Positions 6,145 through 14,341 of a stretch of DNA of 14,459 nt are shown piece after piece; within the stretch, counting starts at the first letter, position 1; each line of letters opens with the position of its first letter. The position numbers were made by a program, and so were the translations under genes. Location: positions 1-14,459 of the forward strand of contig SFNH01000048.1 in the NCBI GenBank assembly GCA_004554205.1, written 5' to 3'. The stretch comes from Clostridium sp. GTDB taxonomy: Bacteria; Bacillota; Clostridia; Lachnospirales; Lachnospiraceae. Under the pieces are notes generated by a model that saw nothing but the letters and a program-made list of their open reading frames with translations, did no database searches and had not been told where the DNA came from.

Positions 6145-6993
6145 TCATCCGCACACGGCGAGAACGATCCCTCCGTCCCCGGCATATACCGTGGTGACGC
6201 CCGCCGCCTCCGTGATCACGATCTCTCCAAAAGCCGCGCGCTTCTCAAGCTCCCGCTTCACCTGCTCTGCCCGCTCCGGGCAGTTGCAATGGGAAATGAC
6301 CGCCCTCTTTGCGGCCGGATTCCCCGCCTCCTTTGCGGCGATCTCGCACATGCGCGCCAACCCCTTATTGATGCCGCGCGCCTGGTCGAGCTTGATGATC
6401 ACGCCGTGATCCGCGCCCATCACCGGCTTGATATTGAGCGCGGTCGCAAAGAACGCCTGCAGCCCGGTCAACCGCCCGTTCTTGCGGAGCGGTTCCAGCG
6501 AATCGATCACAAAATACGTATTCTGCTCATCCCGCACCCTGAGGATTTTCTCGGAAATCTCGGCAAATCCCAACCCGGCATCGTACATATCCCGGATCGC
6601 CAGCGCAAGACTCAACTCCCCGGAGGCGGCCGACTCAGAATCGATCACCAGGATATTTTTGCTGCCTGCACCGTGCTCCTCCTCATACAGGCTTTTGCCC
6701 AGCGCCGCGCTGTTGTAGGTGCCGCTCAAATGGCTCGACAGCGTGATGATATACACATCCTCCGCCTCACATTCGCAGGCCGCCTTGAATGCTTCCGGCG
6801 ACGGACACGCCGTCTTCGGGCAGTTTGGGCTTGCCTTCACCAGCTCAAGAAACGCTTTCTGGTCGAAAGTCTCATCGTCTGTCACCTGTATGTCGTCCAC
6901 CTGAAGCCTCAGCGGAATCGCCTGAAAATGCGCGTCCTTTTTTAATTCTTCCGTTAAATCCAGGCAACTGTCGCCGATAATCTTATAACTCAT
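6145..6993 (-). CDS. DegV family (FakB-like) fatty-acid-binding protein
   Basis: A 282-residue cytoplasmic protein of the normal DegV length. Characteristic segments are the opening IIGDSCLDLTEEL, the TACPSPE loop (61-67), SSHLSGTYNSA (86-96), and a middle stretch VIDSESAASGELSLA. In characterised members (FakB) the protein binds a fatty acid and presents it to the kinase FakA for phosphorylation, feeding phospholipid synthesis. Several paralogues per genome are usual, so the particular lipid cannot be inferred. ATG 6993 is supported by GGAGG (7000-7004 on the plus strand as CCTCC) six bases away. The gene has its own promoter, stands alone, and is convergent with the deacetylase gene. No fakA is in the window. 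Confidence 0.93.
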   Translation of the reverse strand: MSYKIIGDSCLDLTEELKKDAHFQAIPLRLQVDDIQVTDDETFDQKAFLELVKASPNCPKTACPSPEAFKAACECEAEDVYIITLSSHLSGTYNSAALGKSLYEEEHGAGSKNILVIDSESAASGELSLALAIRDMYDAGLGFAEISEKILRVRDEQNTYFVIDSLEPLRKNGRLTGLQAFFATALNIKPVMGADHGVIIKLDQARGINKGLARMCEIAAKEAGNPAAKRAVISHCNCPERAEQVKRELEKRAAFGEIVITEAAGVTTVYAGDGGIVLAVCG

Positions 6994-7044
6994 GTCGTTC
7001 CTCCGAAATAGTTTCTCTACAAAACATAGTTTTCATTACTACAT

Positions 7045-7072
7045 ATTATAGCATATATTTCCGGAATTGCAA
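7045..7072 (-). promoter_or_regulatory. Sigma-A promoter of degV
   Basis: On the minus strand, TTGCAA (7072-7067) is followed after 16 bases by a consensus TATAAT (7050-7045). This leaves a leader of about 45 bases before ATG 6993. Confidence 0.65.
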
Positions 7073-7111
7073 CATGTAAATTACTCATCTCGGGCGCCAA
7101 CTGTGAAGGCA

Positions 7112-7212
7112 CTGAACAGTTACAGCAAAAGCATTACATCCGGCGACCGAACAAAAGAGGATACCCCAGCGCGCGGACCGAGCCCTCCCCAGCCGCGGCG
7201 CTGAACTGTTAC
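7112..7212. repeat. 101-bp intergenic repeat element between degV and htpG
   Basis: It is bounded by CTGAACAGTTAC (7112-7123) and CTGAACTGTTAC (7201-7212), which differ only at the centre base. Inside are CGACCGAACAAAAGAG (7144-7159), identical to the complement of 1630-1645, and AGCGCGCGGACCGAG (7168-7182), identical to 1812-1826. The right end is two bases beyond the htpG stop codon. Non-coding; a compact member of the dispersed repeat family. I see no clear intrinsic terminator for htpG apart from this GC-rich stretch. Confidence 0.55.
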
Positions 7213-7214
7213 CC

Positions 7215-9215
7215 TTACTGCGCCAACGTCATCATGATCTCATTGCTCCGCGCGATAAACGCAGTCATGCGGTCCGGGCTTAAACTGCCGTGGGAGAGGA
7301 GCGCCAGATCGTAGAGCTGCTCACAGATCTTCGCGGTATTCTCGCCCTCGCCGTTCTCCATCACATACTGAACCAGCTTATTGTTGGCATTGAGCACCAG
7401 CGTCTCGCCCGTGCCGCCGAACATGGACGGATCCATGCCGTACATATTGTACATCTTCATCATGTCAACCATCCGGCGGCTCTCCTCCGACACCGTAAGC
7501 ATCGAGGAAATATTCTCATCCTTTAACTTCTCGACCTTGATCGCAAGCTTGTCGTTGCTTAACGCCTTTTTAAAGATTTCCGTCAGACTTTCGGCCGTCT
7601 TCTTAAACTCCTCGTCGTCCTCCTTAACCTCCTCCTTAAACGTGCTGTTTAAATCCGCGTCGATCCGCAGGAATTTAAGCCCCTCGTTCTTCTGCTCCAG
7701 ATGTCCGATAAACGGGCTGTCGATATTGTGGGGAAGGATCACCGCGTCAAGCCCCTCGTTTTTAAACATATTGATGTACTGGCTCTGCTCCTTCTCATCC
7801 GTCACATAGAAGACCGTGTTCTCGTGCTTCTCCTTATTCTCCTCAAGGCAGTCCTTAAGAGTAAGGTACTTGCCGTCCAGATTCTTAAAGAGAATGTAGT
7901 CGTTCATCTTCTCCGCGAACTTCTCATCCTTTAAGCAGCCGAACTTGATAAACGGCGCGATGTCGTCCCAGTATTTCTCATAGTTCTCCCGGTCGGTCTT
8001 GCACATGCCGGTCAGCTTGTCCGCCACCTTCTTTGTGATGTAGTCGGAAATCTTCTTCACGAAGCCGTCATTCTGCAGCGCGCTCCTCGATACATTAAGC
8101 GGCAGATCCGGGCAGTCGATCACGCCCTTTAAGAGCATGAGGAACTCCGGGATGACCTCCTTAATATTATCCGCGATAAATACCTGATTGTTGTACAGCT
8201 TGATCGTGCCCTCAATGGAATCGTACTCCGTGTTGATCTTCGGGAAGTATAAAATGCCCTTTAAATTAAACGGATAGTCCATATTTAAGTGAATCCAGAA
8301 GAGCGGCTCCTTATAATCGCGGAACACGCTGCGGTAGAAATCCCGGTACTCCTCCTCGGTGCACTCGTTCGGGTGCTTATTCCACAGCGGGTTTGTGTCG
8401 TTTAATGGAACCGGACGCTTCACGATCTTGTAGCGCTCCTTAGCCGGCTCGACCTCGACCGTCTCCTTCTCGCCGTTTTCATTCTCCTTCTCCTCGGTCT
8501 TTGCGGGCTCAACCACCGTTTCCACGATGGTATCCTTTTCAGTCAGCTCATCCTTGTCAATCGTCTCATACTCCGGCTCCGCCTTTTCATTGTCCAGAAA
8601 GATCGGCACCGGCATGAAAGAACAGTATTTTTCAAGCACTTCCCTCGCCCGGTACTCGTTTGCAAACTCATAGCTGTCCTCATTTAAGTACAGCGTGATG
8701 GTCGTGCCCTGCTCCGCCCTGTCGCCGTCCTTCATCTCGAAGGTCAGGCCGCCGTCCGACTCCCAGTGCACCGGGACGCTACCCTCCCTGTAGGAGAGCG
8801 TGTCGATCGTCACCTTGTCCGCCACCATGAACGCGGAGTAAAAGCCGAGTCCGAAATGGCCGATGATCTGATCCTCGTTTGCCTTATCCTTGTACTTCTC
8901 AAGGAAGTCCTGCGCGCCGGAAAACGCGATCTGGTTAATGTACTCCTCGACCTCCTCCGCCGTCATGCCGAGACCGTTATCCGTCACGGCGATGGTCTTG
9001 TCATCGGGATTTACCGTGACCTGGATCTTGTACTCCATATCGTCCGGCCTTGTGTACTCCCCCATCAGCTCCAGCTTCTTAAGCTTCGTGATGGCGTCAC
9101 AGCCGTTTGATACCAGCTCACGATAGAAAATATCGTGGTCGGAATACAGCCACTTCTTGATGATCGGGAATATGTTTTCACTGTTGATCGATAAATTGCC
9201 TTTCTTGTTGCTCAT
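7215..9215 (-). CDS. htpG: Molecular chaperone HtpG (bacterial Hsp90)
   Basis: A 666-residue ATP-dependent cytoplasmic chaperone working as a dimer on late folding intermediates. The GHKL ATPase domain is clear: YRELVSNGCDAI (catalytic Glu33 and nucleotide-binding Asn37), DNGLGM (79-84) and GHFGLGFYSAFMV (119-131). A charged, Glu/Lys-rich linker covers about 208-262. It is longer than in many bacterial HtpGs and accounts for the length above the usual 620-630. The middle domain follows with LNDTNPLWNKHPNECTEEEY (271-290) and NVSRSALQND. The C-terminal dimerisation domain ends without the eukaryotic MEEVD tail, as expected for bacteria. ATG 9215 has AAGGAG nine bases upstream. It is transcribed on its own from a strong promoter under a CIRCE operator, so HrcA repression released by heat is the likely control. 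Confidence 0.98.
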   Translation of the reverse strand: MSNKKGNLSINSENIFPIIKKWLYSDHDIFYRELVSNGCDAITKLKKLELMGEYTRPDDMEYKIQVTVNPDDKTIAVTDNGLGMTAEEVEEYINQIAFSGAQDFLEKYKDKANEDQIIGHFGLGFYSAFMVADKVTIDTLSYREGSVPVHWESDGGLTFEMKDGDRAEQGTTITLYLNEDSYEFANEYRAREVLEKYCSFMPVPIFLDNEKAEPEYETIDKDELTEKDTIVETVVEPAKTEEKENENGEKETVEVEPAKERYKIVKRPVPLNDTNPLWNKHPNECTEEEYRDFYRSVFRDYKEPLFWIHLNMDYPFNLKGILYFPKINTEYDSIEGTIKLYNNQVFIADNIKEVIPEFLMLLKGVIDCPDLPLNVSRSALQNDGFVKKISDYITKKVADKLTGMCKTDRENYEKYWDDIAPFIKFGCLKDEKFAEKMNDYILFKNLDGKYLTLKDCLEENKEKHENTVFYVTDEKEQSQYINMFKNEGLDAVILPHNIDSPFIGHLEQKNEGLKFLRIDADLNSTFKEEVKEDDEEFKKTAESLTEIFKKALSNDKLAIKVEKLKDENISSMLTVSEESRRMVDMMKMYNMYGMDPSMFGGTGETLVLNANNKLVQYVMENGEGENTAKICEQLYDLALLSHGSLSPDRMTAFIARSNEIMMTLAQ

Positions 9216-9259
9216 GCCTCATCGCTCCTTTTCTCTGAAAATGAAAATCTTTAAAACTT

Positions 9260-9288
9260 ATTTTAATACCCTCAGAGGCAAATGTCAA
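9260..9288 (-). promoter_or_regulatory. Strong sigma-A promoter of htpG
   Basis: On the minus strand, a consensus TTGACA (9288-9283) is followed after exactly 17 bases by TAAAAT (9265-9260). It begins seven bases downstream of the CIRCE element, so HrcA bound there would sit against RNA polymerase. Confidence 0.8.
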
Positions 9289-9295
9289 CAAAAAA

Positions 9296-9322
9296 TTAGC
9301 ACTCGTTTGAAACGAGTGCTAA
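9296..9322. promoter_or_regulatory. CIRCE operator (HrcA site) upstream of htpG, also a likely tpiA terminator
   Basis: The sequence is TTAGCACTC-N9-GAGTGCTAA, a perfect match to the CIRCE consensus bound by the HrcA repressor. The nine-base spacer GTTTGAAAC is itself symmetric around its centre, so the whole 27 bases form one continuous palindrome. On the minus strand a run of six T follows, so in the RNA leaving tpiA (stop at 9338) it would fold into a long stem with a U tract, like an intrinsic terminator. The operator identity is firm; the terminator role is inferred. Confidence 0.93.
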
Positions 9323-9337
9323 TAATCAGCCTGTTTC

Positions 9338-10090
9338 TTATTTATTATAATTCACGATCGCGCCGAAGTCCGGCTTTAAGGACGCGCCGCCTACCAGCCC
9401 GCCGTCGATGTCCGGCTGTGCGAAAAGCTCCGGGGCGCTCGCCGCGGATACGGAGCCGCCGTACTGGATGCGGATTGACGCCGCTGTCGCCTCGTCATAG
9501 ATCTCGCCGATGCATGCGCGGATCGCAGCGCAGACCTCCTGCGCCTGCTCGGTCGTAGCCACCTTTCCGGTTCCGATCGCCCAGATCGGCTCATATGCGA
9601 TAACCGCATTTTTCGCCTGATCCGCCGTCACATTTAAGAATGCGATCTTGATCTGCTGGCGGATCCAGTCGATCGTGATCCCCTGCTCTCTCTGGGTCAG
9701 GGACTCGCCGCAGCAGATGATCGGAGTCAGACCGTGCTCAAACGCTTTGAGCACCTTCTTATTCACCGTCTCGTCCGTCTCCGCGAAGTACTCACGCCTC
9801 TCGGAATGTCCGATGATCACATACTTCACGCCCGCATCGGTCAGCATATTCGGCGAAATCTCCCCGGTGTAAGCGCCCTTCTCCTCAAAATACATATTCT
9901 CCGCGCCGATGTTGATGTTCGTGCCCTTCGCGGCCTCCATAGCCGGGATAATGTCGATCGCCGGTACGCAGAATACCACGTCAACCTCGTCATTCTTCAC
10001 AAGCGGCTTTAACATCTCGATCAGGGAAACCGCCTCCGAAGGCGTCATATTCATCTTCCAGTTGCCTGCAATGATCTTCTTTCTCGACAT
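9338..10090 (-). CDS. tpiA: Triose-phosphate isomerase
   Basis: A 250-residue TIM-barrel enzyme interconverting dihydroxyacetone phosphate and glyceraldehyde 3-phosphate. Active-site residues are all in place: Lys12 in GNWKMN, His95 in IIGHSERREYF, and Glu167 in AYEPIWAIGTGKVAT, which also contains the mobile loop. The phosphate-binding QYGGSVS (209-215) and GGLVGGASL (230-238) are intact. Length is standard. ATG 10090 follows AAGGAGG closely, and only 13 bases separate it from the pgk stop, so it is the last gene of gap-pgk-tpiA. The phosphoglycerate mutase gene that follows tpiA in several related operons is absent here; htpG takes its place. Confidence 0.98.
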   Translation of the reverse strand: MSRKKIIAGNWKMNMTPSEAVSLIEMLKPLVKNDEVDVVFCVPAIDIIPAMEAAKGTNINIGAENMYFEEKGAYTGEISPNMLTDAGVKYVIIGHSERREYFAETDETVNKKVLKAFEHGLTPIICCGESLTQREQGITIDWIRQQIKIAFLNVTADQAKNAVIAYEPIWAIGTGKVATTEQAQEVCAAIRACIGEIYDEATAASIRIQYGGSVSAASAPELFAQPDIDGGLVGGASLKPDFGAIVNYNK

Positions 10091-10103
10091 ATCAATATCC
10101 TCC

Positions 10104-11327
10104 TTACCGATTGTCCGCCGCCGCTACGCCCGGGAGCACCTTGCCCTCCAGGAACTCAAGGGAGGCGCCGCCGCCGGTGGAAATGTGGCTCATCTTGTCG
10201 CCGAAGCCGAGCTGGTTCACCGCTGCCGCGGAATCACCGCCGCCGATGATCGTGGTCGCCTCCGTATCCGCCAGCGCCTTCGCCACGGCGATCGTGCCCT
10301 TTGCTAACGTCGGGTTCTCAAACACGCCCATCGGCCCGTTCCAGACAACGGTCTTTGCGGTCTTAACAGCCTCTGCATAAAGCTCTGCCGTCTTCGGTCC
10401 GATATCCAGGCCCATCTTGTCAGCCGGAATCGCGTCAGAAGCAACTACCTCAACATCAATCGGCCCGTCGATCGGATCCGGGAATGCTGCGGCGATGGTG
10501 GTATCAACCGGAAGAAGCAGCTTTTTGCCCAGCTTCTCAGCCTTCTCCATCATCTCTTTGCAGTAGTCGATCTTGGTATCGTCAACCAGAGACTGGCCCA
10601 CGCCCTTGCCCTGCGCCTTTAAGAAAGTATATGCCATACCGCCGCCGATGATCAGCGTATCGCACTTTTCAAGCAGGTTTGAGATCACGTTTAACTTGTC
10701 CGCAACCTTCGCGCCGCCCAGGATCGCCACAAACGGTCTTACCGGGTTCTCAACGGCGTTGCCCAGGAAATCAATCTCCTTCTGCATCAGGTAGCCGACA
10801 GCATTGGTGCCGCCCTTCGCGGTGATGAACTTCGTCACGCCCTCAACGGAAGCATGCGCCCTGTGGGAGGAACCGAACGCGTCGCATACATAGTCGTCAG
10901 CCAGCTCCGCCAGCTCTCTGCTGAACTGCTCGCCGTTCTTCGTCTCCTCCGCGCCGCGGAAGCGGGTGTTCTGAAGCAGAACAACATCGCCGTCCTTCAT
11001 CGCCGCCACTGCAGCAGTCGCCTCCTCGCCGGTCACATTGTAATCCGCTACAAATACGACCTTTTTGCCGAGCTTCTCCGACAGTCGCACGGCAACCGGA
11101 GCTAAGGACTCTCCCTCGTTCGGGCCGTTCTTTACCTTGCCTAAATGCGAGCAGAGGATCACCTTGGCGCCCTCGCCGACAAGCTTATTTATGGTCGGCA
11201 GCGCGGCCACGATACGGGTCTCGTCGGTGATCGCGCCGTTCTTTAACGGCACGTTGAAATCGCAGCGCACCAGCACTCTTTTGCCCTTTAAATCCTTCAG
11301 ATCGTCAACTGTTTTCTTGTTTAACAT
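10104..11327 (-). CDS. pgk: Phosphoglycerate kinase
   Basis: A 407-residue monomeric enzyme transferring phosphate from 1,3-bisphosphoglycerate to ADP. Diagnostic segments: RCDFNVP (21-27) and HLGK (61-64) for substrate binding in the N-terminal lobe; GGAKVADK (204-211), WNGPMGVFE (329-337), GGGDSAAA (362-369) and TGGGASLEFLEGK (384-396) for nucleotide binding and closure in the C-terminal lobe. Length is close to the family norm of about 395, with a slightly extended, Ala-rich C-terminus. ATG 11327 has a GAAGGGGG site upstream. It is the middle gene of the glycolytic operon, 88 bases after gap with a hairpin between. Confidence 0.98.
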   Translation of the reverse strand: MLNKKTVDDLKDLKGKRVLVRCDFNVPLKNGAITDETRIVAALPTINKLVGEGAKVILCSHLGKVKNGPNEGESLAPVAVRLSEKLGKKVVFVADYNVTGEEATAAVAAMKDGDVVLLQNTRFRGAEETKNGEQFSRELAELADDYVCDAFGSSHRAHASVEGVTKFITAKGGTNAVGYLMQKEIDFLGNAVENPVRPFVAILGGAKVADKLNVISNLLEKCDTLIIGGGMAYTFLKAQGKGVGQSLVDDTKIDYCKEMMEKAEKLGKKLLLPVDTTIAAAFPDPIDGPIDVEVVASDAIPADKMGLDIGPKTAELYAEAVKTAKTVVWNGPMGVFENPTLAKGTIAVAKALADTEATTIIGGGDSAAAVNQLGFGDKMSHISTGGGASLEFLEGKVLPGVAAADNR

Positions 11328-11360
11328 ATTTTTATTCCCCCTTCTTATACTAAAGAAAGA

Positions 11361-11385
11361 GGCCCGGTCCTATTAAGACCGGACC
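11361..11385 (-). terminator. Hairpin between gap and pgk, possible attenuator
   Basis: On the minus strand, GGTCCGGTC (11385-11377) pairs with GACCGGGCC (11369-11361) around a seven-base loop, with one G-T pair. It is followed by TCTTTCTTT, an interrupted U tract. This should be a weak terminator or a processing/stability hairpin, allowing more gap than pgk-tpiA product. All three genes remain one operon. Confidence 0.6.
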
Positions 11386-11415
11386 CCTGGTGAGTCATTT
11401 CCCGCGGATTTAAGA

Positions 11416-12444
11416 TTACAGCTCCGCGAAGTACTTGATGGTGCGAACCATCTGGCTGGTGTAGGAGTTCTCGTTGTCATACCATGAAACAACCTGAACC
11501 TCGTACAGGTCGTCCGCAATCTGCGCTACCATGGTCTGGGTTGCATCAAACAGGGAACCGTACTTCATCCCGATCACGTCGGAGGAAACGATCGGATCCT
11601 CGTTGTAGCCGTAGGACTCGGAAGCTGCCGCCTTCATGGCCGCGTTGATGCCCTCCTTGGTGATGTCCTTGCCCTTAACAACCGCAGTCAGGATCGTGGT
11701 GGAACCGGTCGGAACCGGAACACGCTGTGCGGAACCGATCAGCTTGCCGTTTAACTCCGGGATAACCAGGCCGATCGCCTTGGCAGCGCCGGTGGAGTTC
11801 GGAACGATGTTGGCAGCGCCCGCTCTCGCTCTTCTTAAATCGCCCTTTCTGTGCGGGCCGTCGAGAATCATCTGGTCGCCGGTGTAAGCGTGGATCGTGC
11901 TCATGATACCGGACTGGATCGGAGCGTAGTCATTGAGCGCCTTTGCCATCGGAGCCAGGCAGTTGGTTGTGCAGGAAGCCGCGGAAATGATGGTATCAGC
12001 AGCCGTCAGGGTCTTCTCGTTTACGCTGTAAACGATGGTCGGCAGATCATTTCCGGCCGGCGCGGAAATAACGACCTTCTTTGCGCCCGCGTCAATGTGG
12101 GCCTGGGATTTCGCCTTGGAGGTATAGAAACCGGTGCACTCCAAAACAACGTCAACACCGATCTTGCCCCACGGAAGATTGGCAGCATCCTTCTCGGCGT
12201 AGATCTTGATGGTCTTGCCGTCCACGGTGATGGAGTCCTCTCCGGCCTCGACAGTGTGTAAGTTCTCGCCGATACGTCCGGCGTAGCCGCCCTGGGCGGT
12301 GTCGTATTTTAATAAGTGGGCTAACATCTTCGGATCGGTCAGATCGTTGATCGCAACCACCTCATAACCCTCTGCGCCAAACATCTGTCTGAAAGCCAGA
12401 CGGCCGATACGGCCAAAACCATTGATTGCTACTTTTACTGCCAT
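11416..12444 (-). CDS. gap: Glyceraldehyde-3-phosphate dehydrogenase, type I
   Basis: A 342-residue homotetrameric dehydrogenase that oxidises and phosphorylates glyceraldehyde 3-phosphate with NAD. The Rossmann start GFGRIGR (9-15) and the acidic Asp34 in AINDL point to NAD rather than NADP. The catalytic segment ASCTTNC has Cys158, and His185 in STIHAYTGDQ is its partner. WYDNENSY near the C-terminus is typical of the family. ATG 12444 follows GGAGG. It leads the gap-pgk-tpiA operon with its own promoter. No cggR-type regulator precedes it; the next gene upstream is a sodium/phosphate transporter. Confidence 0.98.
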   Translation of the reverse strand: MAVKVAINGFGRIGRLAFRQMFGAEGYEVVAINDLTDPKMLAHLLKYDTAQGGYAGRIGENLHTVEAGEDSITVDGKTIKIYAEKDAANLPWGKIGVDVVLECTGFYTSKAKSQAHIDAGAKKVVISAPAGNDLPTIVYSVNEKTLTAADTIISAASCTTNCLAPMAKALNDYAPIQSGIMSTIHAYTGDQMILDGPHRKGDLRRARAGAANIVPNSTGAAKAIGLVIPELNGKLIGSAQRVPVPTGSTTILTAVVKGKDITKEGINAAMKAAASESYGYNEDPIVSSDVIGMKYGSLFDATQTMVAQIADDLYEVQVVSWYDNENSYTSQMVRTIKYFAEL

Positions 12445-12503
12445 GATTCATTCCTCCTAAACTTTTAATTGATGATTGTTAAAATATAATCAACCTATAC
12501 ACT

Positions 12504-12532
12504 ATTTTACCTAATTACGCATAAAATAGCAA
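12504..12532 (-). promoter_or_regulatory. Promoter of the gap-pgk-tpiA operon
   Basis: On the minus strand, TTGCTA (12532-12527) and TAAAAT (12509-12504) are 17 bases apart, giving a leader of about 55 bases before the gap start. It begins shortly after the stop codon of the upstream transporter gene. I see no clear terminator hairpin between them, so read-through is possible. Confidence 0.6.
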
Positions 12533-12549
12533 GAGGTTTTTTCACGGTT

Positions 12550-14223
12550 TTACATCTCGTCCTTTACATACCCCGCCAGGTTGTAGGCATGGTCGGACAC
12601 GCGCTCCAAATTGCTCAGGATGTCGAGGAATATCACGCCCGCCGACGGCTTGCACACTCCCTCGGAGAGGCGCTCGATATGCTTCTCCCGGAGCTCCTCC
12701 TCCTGGCTGTCCACATCATCCTCATACTGGCTCACCTTGCGCACGGAATCCATGTTGCCGCTCTGTCTGGCGTCGATCGCGTAGCGCACAGACTTTAATA
12801 CGCTGGCGCTGATGGATTTTAAATCCTCCATTCCGGTATCGGAAAAGTCGAGACCGTGCTCCACCATATACGTCGCCTGCTCCGCAATGTTCTCCGCGTG
12901 GTCGCCGATGCGCTCAATATCGCTGACACTGTAAAACAGGTTGTTTACCATCTTTTTCTGCCTTTCCGTGAGCGAGAGCCCGTCCACCTTGATCAGGTAC
13001 TCGGTCAGCAGCTTCTCCATATTATTGATTGTTTTCTCCGTTTTATACACGGCCTCCACTTCATCAAGGTTTTTATTTAAGACCGCGTCCAGGGCGCGCT
13101 CCACATTCTTAAAGGTGATCTGACCCATATGCGCCACCTCGAGCGCCGCCGTCTCCACCGCGAACGCCGGCGATTCAAAGATACGCTCGTCCAGATGCTT
13201 GAAGGTCGCAGCCGTCTCCTCATCCTCCATCTCCGGCAGAGCCTCGGGCTTATCCTTCACGATAATGCCGGATATCTTCACCAAAAGATCTGCGAACGGG
13301 AACATGATCACCGTCATGGAGAGGTTAAACACCGTGTGGAACATGGAAATCTCTACCGCGCTGATGTCGGATGCCGCAAATGCCGGTTTTAAGGCAAACA
13401 GGAAAAAGCCCAGCGTGCCGAAGAGGATCGCGCCGATAATATTGAACGTCAGGTGCATCACCGCCGCGCGCTTTGCCGTCCGCGAGCCGCCCATGCTCGA
13501 GAGCATCGCCGTCACGCAGGAGCCGATATTCTGGCCCAGAGTAATGTAGATTGCCGCGTTGGTCGTCACAATGCCGTTCATCGCCAGGGTCTGCAAAATA
13601 CCCACCGACGCGGAAGAGCTCTGCAAAAGCGCCGTCACGAACGCACCGGTGAGCATTCCGAGAAGCGGGTTCCCGCCAAGAAGCTCAAATGCCTTCGCGA
13701 AGATCGGGGCGTCCGTGTAGGGCTTTATCGAGCCCGACATGAAATCAAGGCCAATAAAAAGGAGACCGAGGCCGATCAGGATCTCCCCGACCGTCTTTTT
13801 CTTCTGTGTCTTGGCGAATACTAAAAGCAGCGCGCCGACCCCGATGATCGCCGGCGCGTAAAAGCCCGGTTTCATCACCTCAAACGCGTCTCCGAGCTGG
13901 CTCATCGACACGATCCATGCGGTGATCGTCGTACCGATGTTCGCGCCCATGATAACGCCGACCGCCTGCGACAGATTTAAGACTCCCGCGCTCACGAATC
14001 CGACCACCATGACCGTCGTCGCGCCGCTCGACTGGATGATCGCCGTGATGAGCGCGCCGAGCGCGATCGCCAGAAGGCGGTTGTTCGTCAGCATACCAAG
14101 AAAACTGCTCATCTTGCTTCCCGCCGTCTTCTGCATGCCGTCCGCCATAATGCTCATTCCATACAAAAACATTCCCAGTCCGCCCAGGAATCCAAACGCG
14201 TTTGAGATATCGCCGATTGACAT
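12550..14223 (-). CDS. Na/Pi cotransporter family protein with C-terminal PhoU-like domain
   Basis: A 557-residue inner-membrane protein of the NptA/YjbB (SLC34-related) type. The membrane half (about 1-320) contains the paired family repeats: QSSGATT (64-70) with GANIGTT (93-99), and QSSSASV (201-207) with GQNIGSC (230-236). Hydrophobic helices surround them. After an acidic linker (LPEMEDEE, about 329-336) comes a cytoplasmic all-helical PhoU-like region (about 345-555). It has two similar segments, one near VSDIERIGDHAENIAEQ and one near LSNLERVSDHAYNLAGY. The family imports or exports inorganic phosphate coupled to sodium; direction is not deducible. ATG 14223 has GAGGAGG upstream. It is a single gene with its own promoter, followed by the gap operon in the same direction; no pst genes are nearby. 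Confidence 0.95.
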   Translation of the reverse strand: MSIGDISNAFGFLGGLGMFLYGMSIMADGMQKTAGSKMSSFLGMLTNNRLLAIALGALITAIIQSSGATTVMVVGFVSAGVLNLSQAVGVIMGANIGTTITAWIVSMSQLGDAFEVMKPGFYAPAIIGVGALLLVFAKTQKKKTVGEILIGLGLLFIGLDFMSGSIKPYTDAPIFAKAFELLGGNPLLGMLTGAFVTALLQSSSASVGILQTLAMNGIVTTNAAIYITLGQNIGSCVTAMLSSMGGSRTAKRAAVMHLTFNIIGAILFGTLGFFLFALKPAFAASDISAVEISMFHTVFNLSMTVIMFPFADLLVKISGIIVKDKPEALPEMEDEETAATFKHLDERIFESPAFAVETAALEVAHMGQITFKNVERALDAVLNKNLDEVEAVYKTEKTINNMEKLLTEYLIKVDGLSLTERQKKMVNNLFYSVSDIERIGDHAENIAEQATYMVEHGLDFSDTGMEDLKSISASVLKSVRYAIDARQSGNMDSVRKVSQYEDDVDSQEEELREKHIERLSEGVCKPSAGVIFLDILSNLERVSDHAYNLAGYVKDEM

Positions 14224-14281
14224 AGCTTCCTCCTCGTACCCCTCTTTAGCCTTCTATTCTATTATCTGCATATATAGGATA

Positions 14282-14311
14282 ATAATAGCATAATACCGTA
14301 TAAAATTTCAA
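14282..14311 (-). promoter_or_regulatory. Candidate promoter of the Na/Pi cotransporter gene
   Basis: On the minus strand, TTGAAA (14311-14306) and TATTAT (14287-14282) are 18 bases apart in an AT-rich region. No PHO-box-like repeats were recognised. Confidence 0.45.
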
Positions 14312-14341
14312 CTGATTTTAGAGACCTATGTAAATATCATC

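Noticed and set aside
6289..6945. 218-codon open frame on the plus strand opposite degV
   Set aside because: Antisense shadow with shadow-like His/Arg/Leu composition; degV on the other strand has clear family motifs and a promoter.
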